From Opitutia bacterium (lineage in GTDB: Bacteria; Verrucomicrobiota; Verrucomicrobiia; Opitutales; Opitutaceae): a stretch of 64,000 bases of DNA. Position numbers and translations under genes: made by a program. Within the stretch, counting starts at the first letter, position 1; each line of letters starts with the position of its first letter. Of this stretch, positions 43,331 to 53,960 are shown one piece after another. The notes under the pieces are model-generated. The model had not been told where the DNA came from and ran no database searches. It saw only the letters and a list, made by a program, of their open reading frames with translations. Location: contig CANJIU010000044.1 in assembly GCA_947474365.1 (NCBI GenBank), positions 1 through 64,000 on the forward strand. The letters are read 5' to 3'.

Positions 43331-44413
43331 TTATTTCTTCCGCAGGACCCGCACGCGGTGCGATTCGCTGTCGCCGATGAAGACCGCGCCATCAGTATCG
43401 ACAAACACGCCGTGCGGCCGGCCCATTGCGCATTGGAGCGGATCACCGTCGCCGCCGTTGCCCTTCTTCCCGGTCCCGGCGATCAGTTCGAGGTTTCCGG
43501 TCTTCGCATTTACCATCCGAATGCTGTGGCTTTCGGTGTCTGCCAGCCAGGCGTTACCCTCGCGATCGATCGCGATTCCCTTCGGCCCGCTCAGCGTGGC
43601 CTCCTTGGCCGGCCCACCGTTCCCCGTGAAGCCCGGCTTCCCCGTGCCCGCAATGTGGTGAATAGTCCCGGCCTTCAGGTCGAATTTCAGCACCTGGTTT
43701 CCTTCGCGGGTGACGATCCAGAGATTGCCCGCACGGTCGAAATCCATCGAGCGCGGCCCGCGGAGTGGCGTGCCGGCGATGGGCGCGCCATCCGGCGTGG
43801 GACCGGGTTTGCCCGTGCCGGCAAACGTCCGAATCGTCCCCGTGCGCATCTCGACGAGACGGATCACGTTGTTCCCGATGTCGCAGATGTAGAGATTCCC
43901 GTCGGGGCCGAATTGGATGCTATGCGGCGAGCTCAGGGACGCCTTGTCGGCCGGACCGCCGTCGCCGGTGTAACCTTTCTGCCCGTTGCCCGCAAACGTG
44001 GTGATGATGCCCGTCTTGGCGTCGATCCGACGGATCGCGTTGTTCACCATGTCCGCGATGAAGACATTTCCGGCGGCGTCAAAGCGCAGCTCGTGCGGGC
44101 GATTGAATGACGCCTTCAGCGCCGGGCCCCCGTCACCCGTGTAGGCGCGCTCACCGTTGCCCGCGACGGTCGTGATCGTGCCGTCGCGCGCGATCTTGCG
44201 GATGTGCTGTCCCGTGTATTCGCAAAACCAGAGCGCGCCGTCCGGGCCAAGCACCATCCCAAACGGATCGTTGATCTGCGCGGCGGTCGCCGGGCCGCCA
44301 TCGCCACTGAAGCCCGCCACGCCGGTGCCGGCGACGCTGGAAATGGTCCAGCTGGCGGCGTACGCCTGGACAACGAGCAAGGAAATCAAGGAAACGCGGA
44401 GGAACGAATTCAT
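43331..44413 (-). CDS. Secreted NHL-repeat propeller protein
   Basis: The 360-residue protein has a signal peptide (MNSFLRVSLISLLVVQAYAA) and six NHL-type blades. Each blade contains IxTxAGxGxxGxxGDGGPAxxAxLxxPxGI followed by DxxGNxxIADxxNxxIR: for example, SVAGTGVAGFSGDGGP, NRPHELRFDAAGNVFIADM and HSIRMVNAKTG. NHL propellers usually act as protein or ligand-binding scaffolds. No extra catalytic domain is attached. The gene is convergent with the ankyrin gene, 16 bases apart, and divergent from the OppA-like gene. Confidence 0.9.
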   Translation of the reverse strand: MNSFLRVSLISLLVVQAYAASWTISSVAGTGVAGFSGDGGPATAAQINDPFGMVLGPDGALWFCEYTGQHIRKIARDGTITTVAGNGERAYTGDGGPALKASFNRPHELRFDAAGNVFIADMVNNAIRRIDAKTGIITTFAGNGQKGYTGDGGPADKASLSSPHSIQFGPDGNLYICDIGNNVIRLVEMRTGTIRTFAGTGKPGPTPDGAPIAGTPLRGPRSMDFDRAGNLWIVTREGNQVLKFDLKAGTIHHIAGTGKPGFTGNGGPAKEATLSGPKGIAIDREGNAWLADTESHSIRMVNAKTGNLELIAGTGKKGNGGDGDPLQCAMGRPHGVFVDTDGAVFIGDSESHRVRVLRKK

Positions 44414-44542
44414 CAGGGAGGAAGGAAAGTCGAGCGGCGGTTATGGAGGATTCCATCCGCGAAGTCTATGGCCAAGCCGTCGCCGGAAATTTTCCGGCTG
44501 AAGCATTGCGGCACCACCAACCTTGCGCTTTTCCTCCCCTCC

Positions 44543-46177
44543 ATGCACCGGAACCCACTCCTGTCCGCCGTCGGCGTCAGTCTTGTCTTATTGGCCATGG
44601 CTGGATGCGCGAAACGGGAAACTCCGGTCGAATCCGCCCTCCGCACCCAGACCCTGCACGCGGCATTGGCAGCGGAGCCACGCGATCTCGATCCGCAGAT
44701 CGCCACCTCGATGGAGGACTTCGCCGCCTGCAATGCGTTGATGGAGGGCCTCACCACGCTTGACCCGGCCACGTCGCGTCCCATTCCCGGAGCGGCCGAG
44801 CGCTGGGAGATGTCATCCGATGGCCGGACGTGGACATTTCACCTCCGCGCCAATGGCCGCTGGTCGAACGGCGATACGGTGAAGGCCGCCGACTTTGTCT
44901 ACGGCTTCCGTCGGGCGCTGTCTGCGGCGCTCGGGGCGGAATACGCATCACAACTCTATCACTTGCGCGGCGCCGAGGCGTTCCATACGGGCAAGTCCAC
45001 GGATTTCGGCACGGTCGGCGCCCGGGCCGTCGACGACCAGACGCTGGAACTGACGTTGAAGGCTCCCGTGCCGTACCTCCTGGCACTGACGGCGCTGCCC
45101 GCCTGGTTTCCCGCCCACCAGCCGACGATCGAGAAATTCAATGCGCTCGCCCGCCGCGGCACGCCCTGGACGCGGCCGGAAAACTACGTCGGCAACGGCG
45201 CTTTCACTCTCGCGGAATGGCGGACCAACCAGCACCTGCGGGTGGTCCGTTCCACGACCTATTGGGATCGCGACCGCGTGCGCCTGCAGGCGGCGATGTT
45301 TTATCCCGTCGAAAATGCGATCACGCAGGAGGCGATGTTTCGCACCGGACAACTTCATCTCACGGAGGAGAAACTGCCGGTGGAGAAGATCCGGGCCTAC
45401 CGCGAAGATCCCGCCCGGGCGCCGTTACTGCAACAGGGAGCCCTGCTCGCCACCAAATTTTTCCGTTTCAACTGTGGTCGCGCGCCGCTCGCCGACGTCC
45501 GCGTGCGACGTGCGCTCGCCCTGGCGGTGGACCGGGAAAAATTAGCGCGCAACGTGATGCAGAGCGACCTCGCCGCCTTTTCCTTCACGCCGCCGGATTG
45601 TGCCGGTTACACCGCGGACCGCGGCGTGATGACGGATGTCGCCGAGGCGAAGCGACTGCTGGCCACCGCCGGATTTCCCGAGGGCCGCGGATTTCCCCGC
45701 GTGGATATCCTCTTTTATCCCAGCAGCAGCTCGGGCCGGCCGGTGGCCGAGGCGGTGCAACAGATGTGGCGCGCGGCGCTCGGGATCGAGGTCGGCCTCC
45801 TGCAACAAGAGACCAAGACCGTCCTCGATGCGCGCCGCGCCATGACCTACGACATCCTGTTGAGCGACTGGTTTGGCGACTACATCGATCCGCTGACCTT
45901 CCTCGACCTGTGGACGACATCGAGCGAACACAACCGAACCGGCTGGTCGAGCGCCGCGTATGACCAACTGCTTAACCAGGCCGCGACGATTCTCGGTCAA
46001 CCAGCGCGTTACGACGTGCTGCGGCGCGCAGAGGCGCTGGTTCTCGCGGAAGCACCGATAACGCCCCTGTTCTATCAATCGAGCAACCAGCTGCGCCACC
46101 CTTCAGTGAGAGGATGGCACACCAACCTGGTTTCGACCCACCCGTTGAAATTCGTGTGGCTCGAAGCGCCGAAGTAA
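44543..46177 (+). CDS. OppA-type oligopeptide-binding lipoprotein, orphan
   Basis: The 544-residue protein starts at ATG 44543; the upstream in-frame extension has no signal or homology. The lipobox LLAMAGC places Cys at residue 22. The SBP_bac_5 pattern is clear: AAEPRDLDPQIATS near the start, GLTTLDPATSRPIPGAAERWEMSSDGRTWTFHLR, WSNGDTVKAADFVYGFRRAL, and DIDPLTFLDLW-like and NRTGWSS segments late. Members bind oligopeptides for an ABC importer. No permease or ATPase genes flank it, so it must either share a distant transporter or serve another role such as a sensor component. Confidence 0.9.
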   Translation: MHRNPLLSAVGVSLVLLAMAGCAKRETPVESALRTQTLHAALAAEPRDLDPQIATSMEDFAACNALMEGLTTLDPATSRPIPGAAERWEMSSDGRTWTFHLRANGRWSNGDTVKAADFVYGFRRALSAALGAEYASQLYHLRGAEAFHTGKSTDFGTVGARAVDDQTLELTLKAPVPYLLALTALPAWFPAHQPTIEKFNALARRGTPWTRPENYVGNGAFTLAEWRTNQHLRVVRSTTYWDRDRVRLQAAMFYPVENAITQEAMFRTGQLHLTEEKLPVEKIRAYREDPARAPLLQQGALLATKFFRFNCGRAPLADVRVRRALALAVDREKLARNVMQSDLAAFSFTPPDCAGYTADRGVMTDVAEAKRLLATAGFPEGRGFPRVDILFYPSSSSGRPVAEAVQQMWRAALGIEVGLLQQETKTVLDARRAMTYDILLSDWFGDYIDPLTFLDLWTTSSEHNRTGWSSAAYDQLLNQAATILGQPARYDVLRRAEALVLAEAPITPLFYQSSNQLRHPSVRGWHTNLVSTHPLKFVWLEAPK

Positions 46178-46225
46178 GCCGATCCGCGGCCGGCCTCAGA
46201 CATCGAAATTCAGTCAAGAGCTGAG

Positions 46226-46335
46226 AGTCGAGAGCTGAGAGCAAAACCAAACGGTGAACGTCGACTTCAAGTCGCGCAACGAGCACGTCTGCTCCGCGGA
46301 TTGGGCTCTCCGCTCTTAGCTCTGAGCTCTCGACT
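46226..46335. repeat. Inverted repeat with 17-bp arms in a convergent intergenic region
   Basis: AGTCGAGAGCTGAGAGC (46226-46242) and GCTCTGAGCTCTCGACT (46319-46335) are reverse complements with one mismatch, separated by 76 bases. They fill most of the gap between the OppA-like gene and the convergent mutase gene. They may act as a bidirectional transcription barrier or be ends of a small element. No T-run is present. Confidence 0.5.
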
Positions 46336-46348
46336 GCAGGGTTGCTGC

Positions 46349-48298
<1,950 letters not shown>

Positions 48299-48360
48299 GA
48301 AGATACTCCCGAGAATCCGGCAGGATTCTGCCGGCTCGGCGACATTTTTTCGCGCGAGGA

Positions 48361-48390
48361 CGTGCCGGCCCCAAACGTCAGGCCGGCACG
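48361..48390 (-). terminator. Perfect 10-bp stem-loop downstream of the cytochrome-type gene
   Basis: CGTGCCGGCC (48361-48370) and GGCCGGCACG (48381-48390) pair perfectly across a 10-base loop, just past the stop of the minus-strand gene at 48404. On the minus strand an A-rich rather than U-rich tract follows. A second hairpin (CCGGCAG/CTGCCGG, 48317-48334) lies next to the mutase start. Probably a transcription end or processing point between the two genes. Confidence 0.5.
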
Positions 48391-48403
48391 ACACCCCGTC
48401 CCT

Positions 48404-51070
48404 TTACTTGCGAAACATCTCGTTCGCGGGATTTCCGCCACTCAGAACGTAGGCCGCAAGATCGAGGATCTCGTCCTTGTTCAGACGCGACAGCAGCATC
48501 GGCGGCATGGTCGAGACCTTGGACGGCTCGATGCTCTTCACTTCCTTGCGATCGACGCTGACGCGCTGATTCGGGTCGCTGGGGTCCTCGTTGATCGTGA
48601 CAAAGTCGCCGTTCAAGTTGACGACCGCCCCGACCACGGTCTCGCCGTTGTTCTTGGTGAGAACCGATGGAACGAATTGCTCGTTGATCTCCTTGCTGGG
48701 GTTGAGCACCTGATCGAGGAAATCGCGCGGCGAATAACGGCCACCGGCTCCGGTGAGATCCGGCCCCGTCATGCCACCTTCGTTGCCAAAACGGTGGCAC
48801 GCGAAGCAGGCCGCATTGCCAAACAACCGCCGGCCGCTCTCGAAACTGCGCCCCTTCATCCCCGTCTCGGCGGCGGTGGCCAATTCGTCGAGCTTCCAGT
48901 CAGTGAAGGGCCGTCCCGCAAATACGTAGCTCATGTTTTCGATCGCGCTCATCTTTTTCGCCTTCTTCTCCAACACGGAAGCGAGCGCGACGCGCTCCTC
49001 CGCGGTGAGACTCTTCACCGCGTCCGCCCGGATGAACTCGATGAACTGGCCGAAGCTCGCGCCACCGCGGTAATTGGCCGCCTTGAGAAACCACTCGAAG
49101 TAGGCCGTGCGCGTGGCGGTGGTCCAGCCAGTGTCGAGCATCCGCAGCGAACGAGCGTATTCGATCTGCTCCTCCTGGGTCGGTGCGGCGTTGAGCAGCG
49201 CAATCGCCTTGGCCGCGACGGTCGTGGAGCGGAGATACACCAGCGTTTCACAGAGGAGCCAGTTAAGTTCGCGAGACGAGGCCGGAAAGAACGCATCGAA
49301 CTTCGCCACGAGGCCGGCGGTCACCGTCGCATTGAACGGGCCGAAGCGGTTCAACGCGATCTCCACCGTACGGACGAGCCCCATCCGGCGCTCAGCATCG
49401 AGCCGGTTCCAATCGACCTGTTCGAGGGCTCCCAGAATTCGCTTCCCGAGAGCAGTATCAACCGCCGGTTCGGATGGCTTGCGCTGGGGGGGGCTGATGC
49501 CGGCGACGCGCGTCAGGGCGAGCAGCGCCTCGATCCGGGCCGAATGATCGGTTTCGCGCAGGGCGCGTTCCTTCCATTCTCCGACCGGCTGGTGCTCGAT
49601 CGCAGTACGAGCCGCCCAGCGGACGAAACGGTCCGCCGAGGCGAGGTGCGGCCAGGCAAAGTCCACCGCCTTGGGATCCTGCCGACCATGGAAGCGCTCC
49701 AACTCATGCCGCAGATCGCGGGCCGGACTTGCGGCCGGTTTCTCCGGGACCAGCGCCGTCGACTCATTGCCGACATAAGTTACCCGATACAGGCCCGACT
49801 GCACGCGGCGCCCGCCAATCGTGAAATACATCGCGCCGTCGCCCGGGTTGATCAACGCATCCGTAAGCGGCAACGGCGCACCTGAGAGGAATTCCTCCCG
49901 AGTTGCGCGATAGGTTGAGCCGTTGGGCTCAAGGTGCACCGCGTGCAATTTGCCCCAGCTCCAATCAAGAATGAACAATGCGTTCTGGTAACGCGCGGGA
50001 AACTTGGCGCCGTACCCGAAGGTCATCCCGGTCGGCGACCCCGGGCCGATGTCGAGCACCGGCGGGAGGTTGTCGATGTAGAAGGGCGGGCGCTTGCCGG
50101 CGCCGTTGCGCCAGCCGAACTCACCGCCACTCACCACGTGACACACCCGCGTCGGGCGGTACCAGGACGTGTTGAAATCGTACTCCATGTCGGCGTCGTA
50201 GGTGAAGAGCTCGCCTTCGCGGTTGATCGCCGCATCGAAAATATTGCGATAGCCGGAGGAGAACGCCTCGAATTTCTTGCCGTCCGGCGAGACGCGGTAG
50301 ATCACGCCACCCGGGGCGAGCACGTCGCGCATGAAACCGCGCCCGTCCGGCATGCGAGGGAGGAGGTGATCCTCGCCCCATACCCGCGGCACCTGCGACG
50401 TCGGCTCGATCTGGGTCAGCTTGGAACCGTTACCACAGACCAGATACAACCCCTTGCCATCGGGCGTCGGTAGAACCGCGTGCACGCCGTGGTCGCCGCG
50501 GGCCTCGATGGCCCGGAGCAATTCCACCTTGTCGAGACGATCGCTGGCATCGCTGCTCGTCAGCCGGTAGAGCCCCGAGGGAATCTTGTTTTCGTAGTCG
50601 TTGACGCCGATATAGAGAGCGCCAAAGGCGAAGAGCATGCCGTTGACCGCGCGAATCTCCGGCCCGACCTTTTCCACGGTCGCCGGGTCGAGCACCTGGC
50701 CGGCCGCCGGAGGCTGGAAGCGGTAGAGACCACCGTATTGGTCGCTCGCGATGATGCGCCCCTTCTGATCAAGACAGAGATTCACCCACGATCCCTGTGA
50801 ACCGCCAGGAACGGAATAGATCAGCTCCACCTTAAAACCATTGGCGACCTTGAGCCGACTGATCGGCGTCGCCTTGTTTTCACCGACGACCGGGCCAACG
50901 GCTTCCGCGCGGGCGGGCCGCGCGTTCTCCGCTGCCGCGCCAGCCTTGGCTTTGCCCTTCTTGGGGGCCTTTGGTTCCGCGGTTTCCGCGGCAAACGCCG
51001 CCGATACCAGCGCAAGAGACGCGACAAGGGGGAGAAAGGCCAGGGCGGCCAAACGTGGGGAGGTTTTCAT
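48404..51070 (-). CDS. PVC-type exported propeller/HEAT/cytochrome-c protein
   Basis: The 888-residue protein has a signal peptide (MKTSPRLAALAFLPLVASLALVSAAFAA) and a Lys/Ala-rich stretch. A sorbosone/glucose-dehydrogenase-like beta propeller (about 70-430) follows, with ANGFKVELIYSVPGG, IASDQYGGLYRFQ and the conserved GGEFGWRNGAGK. A helical HEAT-like region runs from about 440 to 730. A C-terminal cytochrome c of the Planctomycetes/Verrucomicrobia heme-binding family has ACFACHRFGNEGGMTGPDL (CxxCH) and later a Met-rich stretch MPPMLLSRL. Members are thought to oxidise sugars or related substrates in the periplasm with electron transfer to haem; the substrate is unknown. A similar architecture begins beyond the right edge at 62023-64000. 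Confidence 0.9.
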   Translation of the reverse strand: MKTSPRLAALAFLPLVASLALVSAAFAAETAEPKAPKKGKAKAGAAAENARPARAEAVGPVVGENKATPISRLKVANGFKVELIYSVPGGSQGSWVNLCLDQKGRIIASDQYGGLYRFQPPAAGQVLDPATVEKVGPEIRAVNGMLFAFGALYIGVNDYENKIPSGLYRLTSSDASDRLDKVELLRAIEARGDHGVHAVLPTPDGKGLYLVCGNGSKLTQIEPTSQVPRVWGEDHLLPRMPDGRGFMRDVLAPGGVIYRVSPDGKKFEAFSSGYRNIFDAAINREGELFTYDADMEYDFNTSWYRPTRVCHVVSGGEFGWRNGAGKRPPFYIDNLPPVLDIGPGSPTGMTFGYGAKFPARYQNALFILDWSWGKLHAVHLEPNGSTYRATREEFLSGAPLPLTDALINPGDGAMYFTIGGRRVQSGLYRVTYVGNESTALVPEKPAASPARDLRHELERFHGRQDPKAVDFAWPHLASADRFVRWAARTAIEHQPVGEWKERALRETDHSARIEALLALTRVAGISPPQRKPSEPAVDTALGKRILGALEQVDWNRLDAERRMGLVRTVEIALNRFGPFNATVTAGLVAKFDAFFPASSRELNWLLCETLVYLRSTTVAAKAIALLNAAPTQEEQIEYARSLRMLDTGWTTATRTAYFEWFLKAANYRGGASFGQFIEFIRADAVKSLTAEERVALASVLEKKAKKMSAIENMSYVFAGRPFTDWKLDELATAAETGMKGRSFESGRRLFGNAACFACHRFGNEGGMTGPDLTGAGGRYSPRDFLDQVLNPSKEINEQFVPSVLTKNNGETVVGAVVNLNGDFVTINEDPSDPNQRVSVDRKEVKSIEPSKVSTMPPMLLSRLNKDEILDLAAYVLSGGNPANEMFRK

Positions 51071-51159
51071 GAAAAAGGGAACGCTGGAGCTCGGGGACGA
51101 TCAACCGGGGAAGAGAATGTGTCGACCGACCCGCAGTGAAACCGGAGGACAACGACAAA

Positions 51160-52596
51160 TCACGCCAAATAAAGCCCCTCGGACACGACCGGGGCCGGCG
51201 ACCGAGTCCGCCAGGCATCGGCGAAGGAATCTTCGTCGTACCCAAATAGCGGAGACACTTCGAACGCCACGGCCGGCAACCCGGTCGCATCAGCGCTGAC
51301 CGCCGCACCGTTGGCGTTCAGCCACCGGGTGAATTGTCGGAGCTGGTCGTCGCGGCAGGTCTTCGGCGAGTCGAGGCCCTCGGCATTCTTGACCGGGGAA
51401 AAATCATCCGCCCGCAGTGTCTCGATGACGACCGGGTTCAGGGCGAACGGCAGCGCGTCGAAGACAAACATCTCGAACTTCACGCCGTTGGGCTTGGCGG
51501 GCTTCACCGGGGCTCCGGCCGCGTCCACCGTCGGAATTTTTTTGTCGGCCCGGTGAAACGGCATCGTCACTCCGTCGCCCCCCGCGGCCATCTTGCGCAC
51601 GAATTCCCGATCGAGCACGTGAATCGCGATGCTGCCGGCGAGGAAGCGGAGCTGTCCCGTGGCATCGACCTCGCGCTGAAACGCCATCGGCAGGTCGGAA
51701 TATTCGAACACCACCGTCTTGCCGCCCTGGACGCAAAAAACCCCGACCTTCTCCTCGGGATAGGCCTTTGGCACCATCTTGCTCGACATCCCGGAGCGGC
51801 CCAGCACGTGCCATCCGATGAATGCCGGATCGACGCAGCGCACGAGGGGATTATCGATCTGGAAATAGCTCAGCGTATCGACGCCTTCGCGCTGCATCAG
51901 ATCCAATGCGCCGCTCCGCTCAAGGGCGCGCAGCGAGCCACCGTGTCCGTCGGGCGAGAGCGCGATTGCGCCCGGGGTTTCGAGCAGGATCTTCCCGGCA
52001 AAATCCACCGCCGGCATCCGGCCCTGCCGGAAAAAATGCACCCGCGAGCGATCGAGTCCAAACCAGCCGTTGTCGGCAAAAAAAGCCTCCGTCGCGACGT
52101 GGTTCGCATGACTCGTCATGATGAACCAATGCAGCGGTCGTCCGTAACGCCGGCCCGCAGCGAGAATCTTCTCGGCGAACACCTGAAAGAGGGGTTTCTG
52201 CCGTACCGGGGTGACGCGAAACGTCCCCTTCGGTCCGTCGTAGCCGAGCCGCGTCCCCTGCCCGCCTGCCACCGTGAACGCCGCGACGCGCCCGGTACGC
52301 AACGCCGCTTCGCCGGCCGCCTTCGCCCTGGCCCAAGCCGCCGCGTCGCCACCATGCTCAGGGCGCCGTTCATAGGGCGCCGGCGCGAGTCCTTCGAGGT
52401 CAACTCCCGCACTCGCGCCGGGAGCGAGAAGAGTGCGACTTAACCTAGCGACCTCTTCGAGATCGATCTCCGCGGCTTCCGCCAGCAGGGATTTCTGCGC
52501 GTCCGGAGACAGTTGCCCAAAAAAGGCGAAAACCTGTCCTTGGCCGGCCGCTTGGAATTTTTCGATGAGCGGATGAATCACAGGAATAGAAATCAA
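51160..52596 (-). CDS. UDPGP-family nucleotidyltransferase, UAP1-like (UDP-sugar pyrophosphorylase)
   Basis: The 478-residue cytoplasmic enzyme of the eukaryotic-like UDPGP family has the nucleotide loop VAGGQGTRLGYDGPKGTF near residue 110, IMTSHANH, the uridine-binding FFRQGRMPAVD, LSPDGHGGSLRAL, YFQIDNPLV with its metal-site Asp, and KFEMFVFDALPFA near the C-terminus. The pattern resembles UDP-N-acetylhexosamine pyrophosphorylase (UAP1/AGX) more than bacterial GalU or GlmU. It should form UDP-GlcNAc or a related UDP-sugar from UTP and sugar-1-phosphate. The sugar specificity is inferred. Confidence 0.9.
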   Translation of the reverse strand: MISIPVIHPLIEKFQAAGQGQVFAFFGQLSPDAQKSLLAEAAEIDLEEVARLSRTLLAPGASAGVDLEGLAPAPYERRPEHGGDAAAWARAKAAGEAALRTGRVAAFTVAGGQGTRLGYDGPKGTFRVTPVRQKPLFQVFAEKILAAGRRYGRPLHWFIMTSHANHVATEAFFADNGWFGLDRSRVHFFRQGRMPAVDFAGKILLETPGAIALSPDGHGGSLRALERSGALDLMQREGVDTLSYFQIDNPLVRCVDPAFIGWHVLGRSGMSSKMVPKAYPEEKVGVFCVQGGKTVVFEYSDLPMAFQREVDATGQLRFLAGSIAIHVLDREFVRKMAAGGDGVTMPFHRADKKIPTVDAAGAPVKPAKPNGVKFEMFVFDALPFALNPVVIETLRADDFSPVKNAEGLDSPKTCRDDQLRQFTRWLNANGAAVSADATGLPAVAFEVSPLFGYDEDSFADAWRTRSPAPVVSEGLYLA

Positions 52597-52684
52597 GTTG
52601 AGCCCAACCCGATGACCGAGCGGCCGGACGCCGGGGAAAATTTCCCGCGAACCTCGCCCTCGTGACGCGTCGATGAAAAGGAGA

Positions 52685-52972
52685 TCACAGTCCGGGATCG
52701 AACCGAAAAATCACTTCGCCTGGCCGGGCGTAGCCCAATCGCTGCCGCACCACCTTTTCGACAAACGCCGGGTCATTGCGCAGCCGTTCCAGGATTCGCT
52801 CCTGCTCCGCCAGCCGAGCCTTTGCGGCGGCCAGCCTCGCCTCGCCCGCAGACTGGACCTGCTTCAGTTCGAGATATTCGCCCCGGGCTTCGATAAAAAG
52901 CCCGCCCGCCCAGACCCCACAACCCGTGAGGAGAACAAAATAAAGCACAGTGATGATTCGGCGCGTGTCCAC
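52685..52972 (-). CDS. Septum formation initiator, FtsB/DivIC-like
   Basis: This 95-residue bitopic protein is read from GTG 52972; the longer upstream frame is not protein-like and covers the divergent promoter. A single membrane helix (ITVLYFVLLTGCGVWAGGLF) is followed by a leucine-zipper-like coiled coil (LELKQVQSAGEARLAAAKARLAEQ shows heptads) and the short C-terminal motif RLGYARPGEVIFRFD, typical of FtsB/DivIC (G-[ML]-x-x-P-x-E). It acts in the divisome with FtsL and FtsQ. It is divergent from the ExeA-like gene. Confidence 0.85.
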   Translation of the reverse strand: MDTRRIITVLYFVLLTGCGVWAGGLFIEARGEYLELKQVQSAGEARLAAAKARLAEQERILERLRNDPAFVEKVVRQRLGYARPGEVIFRFDPGL

Positions 52973-53098
52973 AGTTCCGCCCCGATCAACGGCGGCTCGC
53001 CCCGAGAGTAAAGGACATTTCAAACCGACCCCGCCGGGAAGAGACGTGCGAATTTGGCGTGCGTTTTCGGGCGGGCGCCGCCACGGTGCCCGCCCATC

Positions 53099-53914
53099 AT
53101 GTATCAGAGTTTTTACGGGTTCCGGGAGATGCCGTTCAACATCACCCCGGATCCCCGGTTTCTCTATCTCAGCCCAACCCATCAGGAGGCGTTACAGCAT
53201 CTCAAGTACGGCGTGCGCGAAAAAAAGGGCTTCATCGTGCTCGTCGGCGAGGTCGGATGCGGCAAGACCACCCTCTGCCGCCGGTTCCTCAACGAGCTTG
53301 ATCCCGCGCACTACGACACCGCGCTGATTCTCAACCCCCGCGTCACCGAGACGCAGATGCTGAAGGCGATTCTCACCGAACTCGGCGAAACCAAGCTCGC
53401 CCGCAGCCAGAACGACCTCGTTGCGCAAATGAACCGGGTCCTCCTTGAGCGCATCGAGCGCCAGCGCGACATTGTGCTGATCATCGACGAGGCCCAGAAT
53501 CTGAAGTTCGAGGTACTGGAGCAAATCCGACTGCTGTCCAACCTGGAGACCGACAAACAAAAGCTCCTACAGATCGTCCTGATGGGACAGCCCGAGCTGA
53601 AGGACGTTCTCGCACGCGACGAGTTGCGTCAGTTACGCCAACGCATCTTGGTCCATTACGAGCTCCATCCGCTGTCGGCGACGGACATCTCTCATTACAT
53701 CCAGCACCGCCTCTCACTGGCTGGCGGCAGCGGGCGGCCGAGTTTCACCCGTTGGGCGTTGCGTGCCATCCACCGTGGCAGCGGCGGGATTCCGCGCATC
53801 GTGAACAATCTTTGCGACAAGGCGATCCTCTCGGCCTTCATCCGCGAATCAGACGAGGTCAACTATTGGGACGTGCGCCGCGCGGTCAAAGACATGTCGA
53901 ATCTAATCGCTTGA
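53099..53914 (+). CDS. ExeA/GspA-like AAA+ ATPase
   Basis: The 271-residue ATPase starts at ATG 53099 (MYQSFYGFREMPFNITPDP), which is the hallmark start of ExeA/GspA-type proteins. Walker A is GEVGCGKTT (50-58) and Walker B is IVLIIDEAQNL (125-135). A sensor segment reads QIVLMGQPEL, followed by the arginine-rich RQLRQRI and a C-terminal lid with GGIPRIVNNLCDKAL-like sequence. ExeA works with ExeB to insert the type II secretin through peptidoglycan. The next gene starts with the GspB/ExeB signature, supporting that role. There is no peptidoglycan-binding domain on this short version. Confidence 0.9.
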   Translation: MYQSFYGFREMPFNITPDPRFLYLSPTHQEALQHLKYGVREKKGFIVLVGEVGCGKTTLCRRFLNELDPAHYDTALILNPRVTETQMLKAILTELGETKLARSQNDLVAQMNRVLLERIERQRDIVLIIDEAQNLKFEVLEQIRLLSNLETDKQKLLQIVLMGQPELKDVLARDELRQLRQRILVHYELHPLSATDISHYIQHRLSLAGGSGRPSFTRWALRAIHRGSGGIPRIVNNLCDKAILSAFIRESDEVNYWDVRRAVKDMSNLIA

Positions 53915-53960
53915 TGGCCGCGCTGTCCCTCCCTGATCTTCCCGAAGGAATCCTGAACCG

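Noticed and set aside
52973-53182. N-terminal extension of the FtsB-like protein to 53182
   Set aside because: The extension overlaps the start of the divergent ExeA-like gene and is Arg/Pro-rich without features. The GTG at 52972 directly precedes the membrane helix.
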